A stretch of 23,457 bases of DNA from Bacteroidota bacterium (GCA_023417065.1 JAEZGH010000036.1:1-23457), one strand, 5' to 3'; numbered from the stretch's first letter, positions 15,476 through 23,457 are shown. Notes: generated by a model not told the origin, from the sequence alone. Made by a program: numbers and translations.

Positions 15476-16234
15476 ATGGCTAAACAAGAGAGCATACTCA
15501 AGTTCGTTGGCAACATGGACGGCTTGAGTTTCTACAAGAACAAAAACGGATACGCTGCGCGCAAGAAGGGTGGCGTCTCCGGAAGCCGGATCAAGAACGA
15601 TCCCAGGTTTGAAAGGACACGCGAGAATATCGAAGAGTTCGGGCGCGCGGCGACGGCGTCCAAGCTTCTGCGGAGTGCACTGCGTGCTACGCTCGCCAAC
15701 ACCCGCGACTCGGCAATGACGCCACGGCTTACGAAGATGTTTCTTCAGGTCGTGAAGACAGACCCCGTGAACCGCAGGGGCAAGCGCGAGGTCGTGGAAG
15801 GCGATTTCTCGCTCCTCAAGGGTTTTGAATTCAACATCGCGAGTCCGCTGGACCGCACCCTGTACGCCGTGCCTGCGGTGACGTTAAACCGCGACCAGGG
15901 CAGCGCCACCATCACGATTCCTCCGATCGTGCCTGCCCATGCAATCGTCTGGCCGGAAGGGGCAACGCACTGTGCCGTTATAAGCAGCGCCGTGGAGCTG
16001 GACTTCACGACGAATGACTATGGGCATAGCTCTTTCCGCAGCGATGCTATCGAGAAAGACTCGGGCGATGTTGCAGAGCTTGTTATCCAGCACACGGTGA
16101 CGCCGCAATCCGGCCTGCCCATCGTCCTTACGCTGGGCGTCGAGTTCTACCAGCTTATGAATGGTGAACATTATCCGTTGAAGAACGGGGCGTTCAACAG
16201 CCTGTCACTCGTGGCAGCGGATGAAGGCGAATAA
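15476..16234 (+). CDS. Conserved hypothetical protein, paralogue of the 264-aa protein at 2146-2940
   Basis: A 252-residue protein (MAKQESILKFVGNM...) of unknown function. The conserved N-terminal block includes LSFYKNKNGY (17-26), KKGGVSGSRI (30-39), DPRFERTREN (42-51) and EEFGRAATASKLLRSAL (from 53), followed by RGKREV and GFEFNI motifs, and a beta-rich C-terminal half ending near LTLGVEFYQL. All of these have counterparts in the leftward copy at 2146. There is no signal peptide or membrane helix. The end overlaps the start of the next gene by 14 bases, so it is translated together with a tiny membrane protein. A soluble structural, adaptor or phage-like cargo role is possible, but nothing in the sequence proves one. 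Confidence 0.82.
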   Translation: MAKQESILKFVGNMDGLSFYKNKNGYAARKKGGVSGSRIKNDPRFERTRENIEEFGRAATASKLLRSALRATLANTRDSAMTPRLTKMFLQVVKTDPVNRRGKREVVEGDFSLLKGFEFNIASPLDRTLYAVPAVTLNRDQGSATITIPPIVPAHAIVWPEGATHCAVISSAVELDFTTNDYGHSSFRSDAIEKDSGDVAELVIQHTVTPQSGLPIVLTLGVEFYQLMNGEHYPLKNGAFNSLSLVAADEGE

Positions 16235-16424
16235 CAACGCCGGTACACTGACGGCCACGCTTGGCGGAACGATGCTGACCATCGCCGTACATATTGCCTC
16301 CGAGGACATCCTCAAGACGGTGATCCTCGCAGCACTCGGTGCGGTAGTCAGCTACATCGTCTCGCTGTTGTTGCGACGATTGTTCCGGCGCAAGTCGGAT
16401 GATCTGATCCGGAGAAGGCGGTAA
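16221..16424 (+). CDS. Tiny two-helix membrane protein, holin-like
   Basis: A 67-residue protein with two hydrophobic helices (about 8-26 and 31-52) joined by a short polar turn (SEDIL) and a strongly basic tail (RRLFRRKSDDLIRRRR). Two helices, tiny size and a charged cytoplasmic tail are typical of holin-like proteins, but there is no family signature I can name. The ATG at 16221 lies inside the end of the 252-aa gene (14-base overlap), which supports translation coupling and a shared role. Alternatives are a small membrane anchor for the 252-aa protein or a regulatory peptide. Confidence 0.68.
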   Translation: MKANNNAGTLTATLGGTMLTIAVHIASEDILKTVILAALGAVVSYIVSLLLRRLFRRKSDDLIRRRR

Positions 16425-16642
16425 CGTTACGCCGCTCGGGATGGCGGTCCCGGGTGCGGACAATTCGAAAGGGCATTCCTAATGAAGTAATACAAACCTT
16501 GTTAACAGGTGCATCCGTTGGTTGACATTTTCCACGAAGAGTCCGTTGCCGGGATCGATGCTACGGGTATGTGTAGCGCATATCCGGTACGTTGTATGAA
16601 CTTCCGGAAGTTGTTTTTAAAAACTTAAATGATGAACATAGC

Positions 16643-16909
16643 ATGAACATATTTGAACGTGCGCAAGCACCCACGCCGAAATTTTTCCGTATTGTCCGAA
16701 CGATAGGCTTATCTCTTGCCGCCGCGAGTGCCGCGATCCTGACGGCGCCCATCGCGCTACCGGCCACCATCGTGACGATCGCAGGTTACCTCGCCGTAGC
16801 TGGCACCGTCGCGACCGCCGTGAGCCAGGTTGCCGTCGACGACGGCTCATCGGATGATCCCACTTCCCTCAACGGCGGCGGCGCCGCGATGCCGTCGAGG
16901 CCGAAGTAG
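16643..16909 (+). CDS. Small holin-like membrane protein
   Basis: An 88-residue protein. ATG 16643 is chosen over the TTG at 16592 because MNIFERAQAPTPKFFRIVRT matches the start I recall for a set of Bacteroidota small membrane proteins ('APTPKFF.K.R.IG'). Two Ala/Gly-rich helices (about 18-36 and 40-62) are followed by an acidic and then Gly-Gly-rich tail. The pattern is holin-like, and similar proteins occur in prophage-like settings, but no lysozyme, tail or capsid gene is visible here. It follows the other small membrane protein by 218 bases and is closed by an intrinsic terminator, so it is likely the last gene of the cassette. Confidence 0.7.
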   Translation: MNIFERAQAPTPKFFRIVRTIGLSLAAASAAILTAPIALPATIVTIAGYLAVAGTVATAVSQVAVDDGSSDDPTSLNGGGAAMPSRPK

Positions 16910-16936
16910 GAGAGGTGTGTGTGATTTGAATGAGAG

Positions 16937-16962
16937 AGGCCCCCGGGAGGGGCCTTTTTTTT
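16937..16962 (+). terminator. Rho-independent terminator
   Basis: AGGCCCC (16937-16943) and GGGGCCT (16949-16955) form a perfect 7-bp stem with loop CGGGA, followed directly by a run of eight T (16955-16962). This is the classic intrinsic form, 28 bases after the stop of the 88-aa membrane protein, and marks the end of the cassette. Confidence 0.93.
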
Positions 16963-17413
16963 ATGGTAGTGCATTATTGATGATTCATGACTATATAAAA
17001 TTCGTCCTGAATCCTGAGGCGGAGGGGATTGCAGTGAGCGCCGACCCCAATGCATCGGGACTGGTCAGATTTGGATGGCTTGTACATCTTCATACGTAAA
17101 CCATGGCCATTTAATACCTGATAAATCCGGTATTATAAATCAAGCGACAAATTCATTTAAGCATTTTTTGTTACAACGTAAAAAAATTAATACTATTGCA
17201 GCTGTCTGGTATGGTTGTCAAGAAGTGGTTGTGAGATTTCCTGGTTTGCGGATATCTATACCGTTGTATTCCATTCATTGCATCAGATTGAAGTCTGTTA
17301 ATATTTCAATCTAATGCAAAGATCTGTTGCTTCGTCATGGCTTCGGCATTGACTCATCTGGAATGCTTCACATTGTTCACCTTCTCGGGTTTTGTCGAAT
17401 TGTCTGATATAAT
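16963..17413. other. Intergenic region before the RHS genes
   Basis: These 451 bases lie between the terminator and the first RHS gene. Two short open frames exist: 16980-17099 (39 codons, MIHDYIKFVLNPEAEG...) and 17075-17314 (79 codons). Neither has a recognisable domain or a ribosome-binding site, and they overlap each other. A long imperfect inverted repeat (17278-17319) is listed separately. Base composition changes here from the GC-richer left side to the A+T-richer RHS genes. Confidence 0.5.
17278..17319. repeat. 15-bp inverted repeat with one mismatch
   Basis: TTGCATCAGATTGAA (17278-17292) faces TTCAATCTAATGCAA (17305-17319) across 12 bases, with one mismatch (C opposite A) in 15 positions. 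As RNA it would form a stable hairpin 94 bases upstream of the RHS start. There is no T run, so it is not an ordinary intrinsic terminator. It could be an operator, a leader structure, or the remnant of an inserted element. Confidence 0.75.
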
Positions 17414-20400
17414 ATGTTTAATAGAAAAGTTCTTCTCGTAGTCGGACTTTGTTGTTTGATCACAACGAAGCTCTTCGCACAGGAATTGGTCAATACCCCG
17501 TATCAACCACCCGTTTTTCTGCAATCATCGCCTGAGGTAGCCGCGTTTAAAAAGTATGGTGACGTGCCTGTGAGTTTATATACGGGCGTTCCGGATATCA
17601 CGATCCCATTGTACACGGTGACGATGAACGACATTCAAGTGCCTATCAACATAAGTTATCACGCCGGGGGAATAACCGTTGATCAAGAGGCAACGATTGT
17701 CGGGCTGGGATGGAATTTGAATGTAGGTGGGAACATCACCGTTGCCACAGTTGGAGCGAGGGAAACCGGCTTAGTTGGAGGAATGTGGTCAAGTTGGAAA
17801 GAAACAATAGATTACCATGCTGGAAATACCGGTGGAATAGTAAATGTCAGCCAGGAAAGTACTTTTTGGGGATGGAGTTGTGGCTTTGAAGCCCCTGATA
17901 TTCCTGGTGATCTAACTGTGTATTCAACTGCAGCGCAAACGGGGATGGGCGATCTTGATATATATCGGGTGACATTGCCTAATCGATCATTCTCATTTGT
18001 GCCTCACCCAATCACGCGTGAAGCAATTTTTGTTGGGGAAAAAAACAAATGCCGGATTGAGGCCTACATGACTCACGGTTTTAAGATCACGGATGAAAAT
18101 GGGATCACTTATATTTTCGATATCGTCGAATTCGATGGCCACAATAACATGCCAAATGCGTGGTATATGTCTAAAATTATCGATGTTTATGGTAATGAGA
18201 TACACTTCAGATATCGTCCTGGCAACGTGGCAACGCTCACGCAAATCTCTGAAGTACTAAAGTTTCGTTTCCCTAGCCCCACAGGGGGCCCGAGAGAGAT
18301 TTTCTATCCCCAACCGCTGACAAATTATTATGTTACCGATATCGTAACGAACACGCAACGGGTGTCATTCGAATATGTTGATGGAAGGAGAGATTTGCAG
18401 GCTCCCTACCTTAGGTCAGTGGCAATTATTGATAGTATCAGCCAGACGGAGAAGATCAAATATCGGTTTAACTATGGATATTTCTCTGGAAACCTTGTGG
18501 GGGGTGATTACACCGACGATTCCGATAATGACGTCACCGCGAGAGACAGGTATGCGTTGCGTCTAAAGCTTGAGAGTTTGACACAGTTAAATCCATTGGA
18601 TTCTCTTGACAGCATTTCGCATAAATTTCAATACTATGAGGACCACCAGCTTCCGTTAAAGACATCTTTCGCCAAGGATTTCTGGGGCTACTACAATGGT
18701 CAGGGAAATTCTTCAGACTTATTCAGTCCTTACAAGCATACATTATTGCCTAACCCGCTTGTAATGCGGTATATAGAGCCTCAATATGACAGTATTGACT
18801 GGGAGAATGCGCTTGCCAATTTTGATGCGGCCAAGTTTGCGAATCGATTCTCAAGTCGCGAACATATGGTCACTGCAACGATAAAATCAATCACATATCC
18901 AACTGGAGGAAGAACTGAATTTGAATTTGAGCCGCACGAGTTTAGAAATCAGGTTATGTTCGAGGCACTTGATAATGCGAAGTTTCTCGGCGAAGCGGTG
19001 ACCAAGACGGTATCAGATAGAAATGCCTCGACAGGTAATGATCAGGTCACTCCGTTCGATCTTGCTGAACCAACAGAAGTTCACCTGTCAGGCGGAGCCG
19101 CATTTTCTGGGTTCGATTACACTGGTGGGTATATCAGCATAGTCAATTTGCAGGGAGGCGAAGGCTACTCAGTAGACCTCGGCGTCCAAAACACCGTTGA
19201 TGTGAAGCTTGAACTTGCTGCTGGATCTTACTTGCTGACCTGTTCGGCTCCAGCCTCTATACCATATCAAAATTCATCAGCAATCGTAGCGGCAACTCTT
19301 AGATATAGAGAAATCGATCGAACCGCAGTGAACAATATTCTAGCCAGGACCAATGGAGTAGGCGCCGGCCTCCGAGTTAAACGAATCAGAAATTTTAGTC
19401 GCAACGGCATTCTTGCTGGCACGAAAGAATTGGTTTATGAGTTAGAAGATGGGCGTTCAAGTGGAAAGATGCTTAAAGTGATGGATAATTTCCAGGAGCT
19501 CTTAATAACTTACGGGGATTACTATTATTACGGAGGCGGCTGGCATTCCTTCTCGCGGTTTGCGAATACATTTACGGTATTTGCAAACAATTTTCTGGAT
19601 ACCCGAAATTCTACTGCGAGTGCAAGCGTAGGCTATGATAGGGTTATCGTAAGGAATGTTTCAGGAGCCGATGACCTAGGGGAGGAAATCTCCTATTTTG
19701 AAAATGAAGTTCCAATGAAAATTGGGAACTATTTCGCTATTTATCAAAATTCGAAGAACGGTCAGTTGAAGGCGAAGGTACTATTGAATCAGGATCGAGA
19801 CACTGTTCAGTATCAAAAGTATCATTATGATCAGAAGTATTATGAGAGAAATATGCTGAACATGAAGGTAGTCGATACATATTTCGGACCCAATTCGGGG
19901 TGCGCGATTAAGGATCTCCTTACGCCAAATAGACGTCGATATGATGTTATTGCGTATGCATACACAAATTTTGTCAACGAGCTTATTAAGGTTGAGACTA
20001 TCGATTACGATGGAGGGGCGCGAATGTTTACAGTTACAGAAAATGTTTATGATCCAACAAATTACCAGCTTGATCAAACAAGCATTTTAACGAGTGATAA
20101 CAAACGCCGAACAACACTATTTAAATACCCACACGATGATCCGAACGACTTGGCTTATTCCCGAATGATAATGCAAAATCAATTGAACCCGATAATTGAA
20201 CAAAAGGTCTATTTGGATGACAGGCTACTCAAAACTCAGGAGAACAGGTTTTGGTTCTGGTTCGATAATCAGGTTATGAAAGTAAACCTTAATCGTGTGA
20301 ACATTGGATTCGGAAACGCTAGTCCGGAGGAGAAAATAACTTTCTCTAAATATGATTCATACGGAAACGTGCTCCAGTATAGACAATCTGCAGAGAACTT

Positions 20401-20746
20401 GAATACTGTTCTCTTTAGAGGATATCCAGACCGGAGGGTAGTCGCAAAAATTGTCACTGATGCGGACTATGATCAGGTAGGTGCAATCGCGGGTTACTAT
20501 CTCAGCCAACTCGATGATAACTTGGATCGAACTCAGTTGCGGAATCTGAATGCAACCATCCGGAATGTGCTCCCTACCGCATTTGTTACGACCTACACTT
20601 ACGACCCGATATTTGGAATGACCAGTGAAACAGATCCAAATGGAACAACTACATCTTATGAATACGATGGGTTTGGGAGGTTAGTGGTGATTAAGGACAA
20701 TGAGGATAATATCGTAAAAGAGATCGAATACAACTATCGCTATTAA
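17414..20746 (+). CDS. Secreted RHS/YD-repeat protein (N-terminal RHS partner)
   Basis: A 1110-residue protein with a signal peptide (MFNRKVLLVVGLCCLITTKLFAQ, cut after about 23). The first 120 residues carry a Bacteroidota RHS signature: YTGVPDITIPLYT, VPINISYHAGGITVDQEATI and GLGWNLNVGGNIT. The middle is long and beta-rich with many aromatic turns. The C-terminus holds YD-type repeats (TTYTYDPIFGMTSETDPNG, then SYEYDGFGRLVVIKDNE) and ends at HY-like EYNYRY. Proteins of this type in Bacteroidota are commonly full length at this point and are followed by a second gene with DUF6443 and the RHS core, as here (163 bases downstream). Together they would form an extracellular shell-like structure that may carry a toxin. 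No toxin domain is in this protein. Export probably uses the Sec pathway; no T9SS C-terminal domain is visible. Confidence 0.88.
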   Translation: MFNRKVLLVVGLCCLITTKLFAQELVNTPYQPPVFLQSSPEVAAFKKYGDVPVSLYTGVPDITIPLYTVTMNDIQVPINISYHAGGITVDQEATIVGLGWNLNVGGNITVATVGARETGLVGGMWSSWKETIDYHAGNTGGIVNVSQESTFWGWSCGFEAPDIPGDLTVYSTAAQTGMGDLDIYRVTLPNRSFSFVPHPITREAIFVGEKNKCRIEAYMTHGFKITDENGITYIFDIVEFDGHNNMPNAWYMSKIIDVYGNEIHFRYRPGNVATLTQISEVLKFRFPSPTGGPREIFYPQPLTNYYVTDIVTNTQRVSFEYVDGRRDLQAPYLRSVAIIDSISQTEKIKYRFNYGYFSGNLVGGDYTDDSDNDVTARDRYALRLKLESLTQLNPLDSLDSISHKFQYYEDHQLPLKTSFAKDFWGYYNGQGNSSDLFSPYKHTLLPNPLVMRYIEPQYDSIDWENALANFDAAKFANRFSSREHMVTATIKSITYPTGGRTEFEFEPHEFRNQVMFEALDNAKFLGEAVTKTVSDRNASTGNDQVTPFDLAEPTEVHLSGGAAFSGFDYTGGYISIVNLQGGEGYSVDLGVQNTVDVKLELAAGSYLLTCSAPASIPYQNSSAIVAATLRYREIDRTAVNNILARTNGVGAGLRVKRIRNFSRNGILAGTKELVYELEDGRSSGKMLKVMDNFQELLITYGDYYYYGGGWHSFSRFANTFTVFANNFLDTRNSTASASVGYDRVIVRNVSGADDLGEEISYFENEVPMKIGNYFAIYQNSKNGQLKAKVLLNQDRDTVQYQKYHYDQKYYERNMLNMKVVDTYFGPNSGCAIKDLLTPNRRRYDVIAYAYTNFVNELIKVETIDYDGGARMFTVTENVYDPTNYQLDQTSILTSDNKRRTTLFKYPHDDPNDLAYSRMIMQNQLNPIIEQKVYLDDRLLKTQENRFWFWFDNQVMKVNLNRVNIGFGNASPEEKITFSKYDSYGNVLQYRQSAENLNTVLFRGYPDRRVVAKIVTDADYDQVGAIAGYYLSQLDDNLDRTQLRNLNATIRNVLPTAFVTTYTYDPIFGMTSETDPNGTTTSYEYDGFGRLVVIKDNEDNIVKEIEYNYRY

Positions 20747-20909
20747 TTCTAAGAGTCTGTCTATGACGGGGGCGCACACTTCGGTTCTTGCGTTGATGAT
20801 TAGTATTACTTGGTTATGGCGGTTTGGTTAAAACGAAATAATGCCCTTCTCAGCGGGGCAAACTTATTAGAAGAATATTTATTAAGGCAATTCATAATTT
20901 TTGCGACTC

Positions 20910-23363
20910 ATGAAATTTGTATCAATCACGACGATCTTCATGTTCATTGTTCTGGGGGATACACTGTACGCTCAGATATCCGGCCCCAACCCAACATATG
21001 CTGGAAGTACTCAGCAATATACTTGGAGTGGTGGTCAATTGATCAATCCCAATTGGCAAATCGGGAATGGTACCAAGGTTTCCCAGGCAGGAAATTCGGT
21101 GACGGTGACATGGAGTTCCACAGCTACGAGTGGCGCAGTAGTATTGATTGATAACGGCGTCCATAAGGGCACATTCAGTGTTACGTTAATGCCTGTGCCA
21201 TCGATCCCGCCAGCCCCGGTAATCTCTTCCGCCACTTCGATAACTCCGACATCGTTCACTGCGAATTGGGCAAGCTCTCCTGGAGCCACTTCTTATCGGT
21301 TGGATGTTTCTACGTCTTCGTCATTTAGCACCTTTGTTAGCGGCTATAATAATCTTCTGGTCAATGGGACGTCGCAGGTCGTGACGGGGTTGACTGTCGG
21401 CGGAACTTATTACTACAGGGTGCGTGCCGTAGGTAGCGCGGGCACATCGCCAAATAGTACAACATCGGCACCGGTACTCGTTATCTTGCTGCCTCCCGCT
21501 AACATCACGGCCATTCCTCAGCTCAATAGCATTAACCTTAGTTGGGGATCCGTAAGCGGAGTCACAGGATATATTATTGACGTTGCTACTGATGCTAACT
21601 TCAATAACAAGTTACCTGGTTACAACTCATTATCGGTAACCGGTACAAGTAGAGTAATTAGTGGACTCATTCAGTCAACAAATTATTGGATCAGGCTCAG
21701 GTCATATTATGGGACAGCTTATTCCGCGTTCTCGTCCACGATACAAACAACGACATCGGCCCCACCCGAAATTGTTGGTCCGAGTGTGATACACGGGGGG
21801 AGTACACAGCAATATTATTGGACTGGCAGTCAGACCAATCTGAATTGGGTTGTGGGAAATGGAACAATAGTATCCCAATCCGGTAATTCAGTCACGGTGA
21901 CGTGGAATTCTGATGGGGAGGGAGGCGCTGTCGTTTTGACTATAGGGGGAGTTCACATGGGTACCCTTTCGGTATACTTCATCCCTGCTGTTCCGACCTC
22001 GTTACATGCGACGTCCATCGCGGGATCGTCGTTTATCGCAAATTGGGGAAGTTCGCAACTCGCAAGTTCTTATCAACTCGATGTTTCGACGTCGCCCACA
22101 TTTGATAGTTTCGTCAATGGATACAATAACCTCCTTGTTTCGGGAACATCTCATTTAGTCAGCGGATTAAGCAGTGGAAGTACGTATTATTTTAGGGTCC
22201 GTGCGGTAAATAGCTATGCCGTGTCGGAAAACAGTGCTTCGTCTGCAGCCGTCGAAGTATACTTGGGCCCACCAGCCAATCTTACAGGAACTCCACATAG
22301 CCATAGCATCAGCCTTAGTTGGGCGGCGGCAGCGGGTGCAATAGGTTATTACCTCGATGCTGCCACGGACCAGAACTTCACCAATTCGGTTCCAGGATAT
22401 ATTGGATCTATGATCCAAGGGACAAGTGTTGTTGTTCAAGGGCTAAGACCTAACCAGACTTACTGGTTCAGAGTCAGATCTTTTGAAGAAGGACTATACT
22501 CCTCGTATTCGCCGGCACTCCAGACGCAAACACTTGATCAATTCAATTCAGTGAACGAAAATTTTATTGTTGAAAACGTCGTTTTGGTGCCAGGCGTAAA
22601 GGATCCTACGGCAATAAACACACTTAAACGCGAAGAGGTCTCTCAAGCCGTGCGTTACTTCGATGGATTGGGGAGAATCATACAGTCCGTTACGACAGAA
22701 GGTTCTCCGTCAGGGTTGGATATCGTTCAACCTTTCGCATATGATGCATATGGCCGGGAATCCGTCAAATTTCTGCCTTACGTTGATGCCTCAAAAGCTT
22801 TTGGGCAGTACAAGACTAATGCGCTTATTGGCGAGGATGAAGATGCTTCCAGCGATCTGGACAAATATCGAAGTGGAAATCAATTTGCCTTTTACCAGAG
22901 GGGAGGAAGCCTTGCCTCAGATCTTTTTCCTTATGCGGTAACAAAGTACGATAACAGTCCATTGAACAGAACAGTTGAACAGGGTTTTCCTGGTGCTGTT
23001 TGGCAACCTGACAACGTCGACAGTTATCTGTCGAATACAGATCGAACTGTGAAGTTTGATTATGAATTCAATGCGGCTGAGGAAGTTGTGCTTTGGACAT
23101 ATTCGGATTTCAATGGAGTAGTGAACGTTGGAGAAGGAAGCGCTTTAGAATATTATGAAGCAAATCAACTCTTCAAAACAAAAACGAAGGATGAAAACTT
23201 CAATGAAGTTCATGAATATAAGGATAAGGATGGTAAGGTGATACTCAAGAAAGTTCAGGCTTCGGAAACTGAATGGGCTCAAACCTACTACATCTATGAC
23301 GACTACGGCAACCTTGTGATGGTGCTGCCACCCGAAGCCGTCAAAGCACTAATCGAACAATAA
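20910..23363 (+). CDS. Secreted Ig/FN3-DUF6443 RHS-type protein, lacking the usual RHS core
   Basis: ATG 20910 gives an 817-residue protein with signal peptide MKFVSITTIFMFIVLGDTLYA; a TTG three codons upstream is less likely. Residues about 23-285 form an Ig-like domain (GSTQQYTWSGGQ, GNSVTVTW) plus two FN3-like domains (SYRLDVSTSSSF, TYYYRVRAVG; IIDVATDANF). The same three-domain module repeats at about 288-545, one period of 265 residues later. From about 548 the sequence is DUF6443 (VSQAVRYFDGLGRIIQSV, PFAYDAYGRESVKFLPYVD, NRTVEQGFPGAVWQP, YIYDDYGNLVMVLPPEAV). In related proteins long YD repeats and a variable C-terminus follow this point. Here a TAA ends the gene at ALIEQ. It may be a natural stub, a split gene, or a truncation. 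Confidence 0.86.
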   Translation: MKFVSITTIFMFIVLGDTLYAQISGPNPTYAGSTQQYTWSGGQLINPNWQIGNGTKVSQAGNSVTVTWSSTATSGAVVLIDNGVHKGTFSVTLMPVPSIPPAPVISSATSITPTSFTANWASSPGATSYRLDVSTSSSFSTFVSGYNNLLVNGTSQVVTGLTVGGTYYYRVRAVGSAGTSPNSTTSAPVLVILLPPANITAIPQLNSINLSWGSVSGVTGYIIDVATDANFNNKLPGYNSLSVTGTSRVISGLIQSTNYWIRLRSYYGTAYSAFSSTIQTTTSAPPEIVGPSVIHGGSTQQYYWTGSQTNLNWVVGNGTIVSQSGNSVTVTWNSDGEGGAVVLTIGGVHMGTLSVYFIPAVPTSLHATSIAGSSFIANWGSSQLASSYQLDVSTSPTFDSFVNGYNNLLVSGTSHLVSGLSSGSTYYFRVRAVNSYAVSENSASSAAVEVYLGPPANLTGTPHSHSISLSWAAAAGAIGYYLDAATDQNFTNSVPGYIGSMIQGTSVVVQGLRPNQTYWFRVRSFEEGLYSSYSPALQTQTLDQFNSVNENFIVENVVLVPGVKDPTAINTLKREEVSQAVRYFDGLGRIIQSVTTEGSPSGLDIVQPFAYDAYGRESVKFLPYVDASKAFGQYKTNALIGEDEDASSDLDKYRSGNQFAFYQRGGSLASDLFPYAVTKYDNSPLNRTVEQGFPGAVWQPDNVDSYLSNTDRTVKFDYEFNAAEEVVLWTYSDFNGVVNVGEGSALEYYEANQLFKTKTKDENFNEVHEYKDKDGKVILKKVQASETEWAQTYYIYDDYGNLVMVLPPEAVKALIEQ
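20979..22553 (+). repeat. Ancient 795-bp in-gene duplication (Ig-FN3-FN3 module)
   Basis: The module starting SGP at 20979 is repeated from VGP at 21774, a shift of 795 bases or 265 codons. Matching landmarks include GSTQQYTW/GSTQQYYW, GNSVTVTW in both, GYNNLLV in both, YYYRVRAV/YYFRVRAV, and a second FN3 with PPAN and GY in both. Amino-acid similarity is high but codons differ widely, so the duplication is old. Confidence 0.85.
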
Positions 23364-23404
23364 ATAACCGTTGCGACGATCAAGAAACCTCGAAACCTAA
23401 CCTA

Positions 23405-23457
23405 ATGAGAATCCGCCTTTCCCTTTTGGTTATCACCTTTTTGGTGCTATCGCTTAC
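23405..23457 (+). CDS. Partial gene: signal peptide of the next secreted protein
   Basis: An ATG 41 bases after the DUF6443 gene opens a frame, MRIRLSLLVITFLVLSLT, that runs off the window end. It is a typical signal-peptide start (two Arg then a hydrophobic core). It may encode the rest of the RHS set (the missing core), an associated secreted factor, or an unrelated protein. Only 17 codons are visible, so no product can be named. Confidence 0.6.
   Translation, partial: MRIRLSLLVITFLVLSL

Noticed and set aside
13195..16962. Integrated conjugative element or prophage
   Set aside because: RteC-like and holin-like genes hint at it, but there is no integrase, relaxase, tra, capsid or tail gene and no flanking direct repeat that I can see.
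16980..17314. Two short open frames (16980-17099, 17075-17314) after the terminator
   Set aside because: They overlap in different frames, lack ribosome-binding sites and show no recognisable motif; they could be remnants, but this cannot be supported.
1..23457. tRNA or rRNA genes
   Set aside because: I found no cloverleaf-type sequence with a conserved T-arm and no rRNA-like stretch by eye.

Overview
The window reads as chromosomal DNA of a Bacteroidota bacterium, most likely from the Cytophagales or Chitinophagales side of the phylum; genus cannot be fixed by eye. The evidence is a SusC/SusD pair with a TlpA-type redoxin, a FecR with a Bacteroidota C-terminal domain, an ECF sigma factor, a DUF6520-type secreted peptide, DUF6443/RHS proteins, almost no Shine-Dalgarno sequences, and a few TAnnTTTG-like promoter elements.

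Left part (1-10.4 kb): an ECF sigma factor (346-894) is followed by a lone DsbD N-terminal-like secreted protein, a small helical protein, and a leftward 264-aa protein of unknown function. Then comes a rightward nutrient-uptake locus: FecR anti-sigma (3222), a structured leader with a 23-codon upstream ORF, SusC with an N-terminal STN signalling domain (4411), SusD (7778), and a secreted TlpA-like redoxin (9162). Sigma factor, FecR and STN-bearing SusC are the three parts of a transenvelope signalling switch, but about 2.3 kb of unrelated genes separates the sigma factor from fecR.

Middle (10.4-13.1 kb), leftward: a Crp/Fnr regulator, then a cassette of MauE/DoxX-like membrane protein, membrane-anchored propeller-like protein and DUF6520-type Cys-containing secreted peptide. 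The cassette has its own candidate promoter and a strong hairpin where it converges on the redoxin gene.

Next (13.2-17 kb): a leftward protein with an RteC-like C-terminus is divergent from a 66-aa putative DNA-binding protein, with a 9-bp inverted repeat between them. Downstream lies a rightward cassette: a 252-aa protein that is a paralogue of the 264-aa protein at 2146-2940, then two tiny membrane proteins resembling holins, closed by a textbook intrinsic terminator.

Right end (17.4-23.4 kb), more A+T-rich by eye: a 1110-aa secreted RHS/YD-repeat protein and an 817-aa secreted protein with a duplicated Ig-FN3-FN3 module and a DUF6443 region. The latter stops where the RHS core normally begins. 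The window ends in the signal peptide of a further gene.

The best candidate for something undescribed is the paralogous 264-aa/252-aa family. Both copies are preceded by short near-tandem arrays close to one DNA helical turn in period (11 bp at 3032-3086; 10 bp at 15326-15365), and one copy sits in a compact cassette with two holin-like proteins. The MauE-propeller-DUF6520 peptide cassette is the second candidate.
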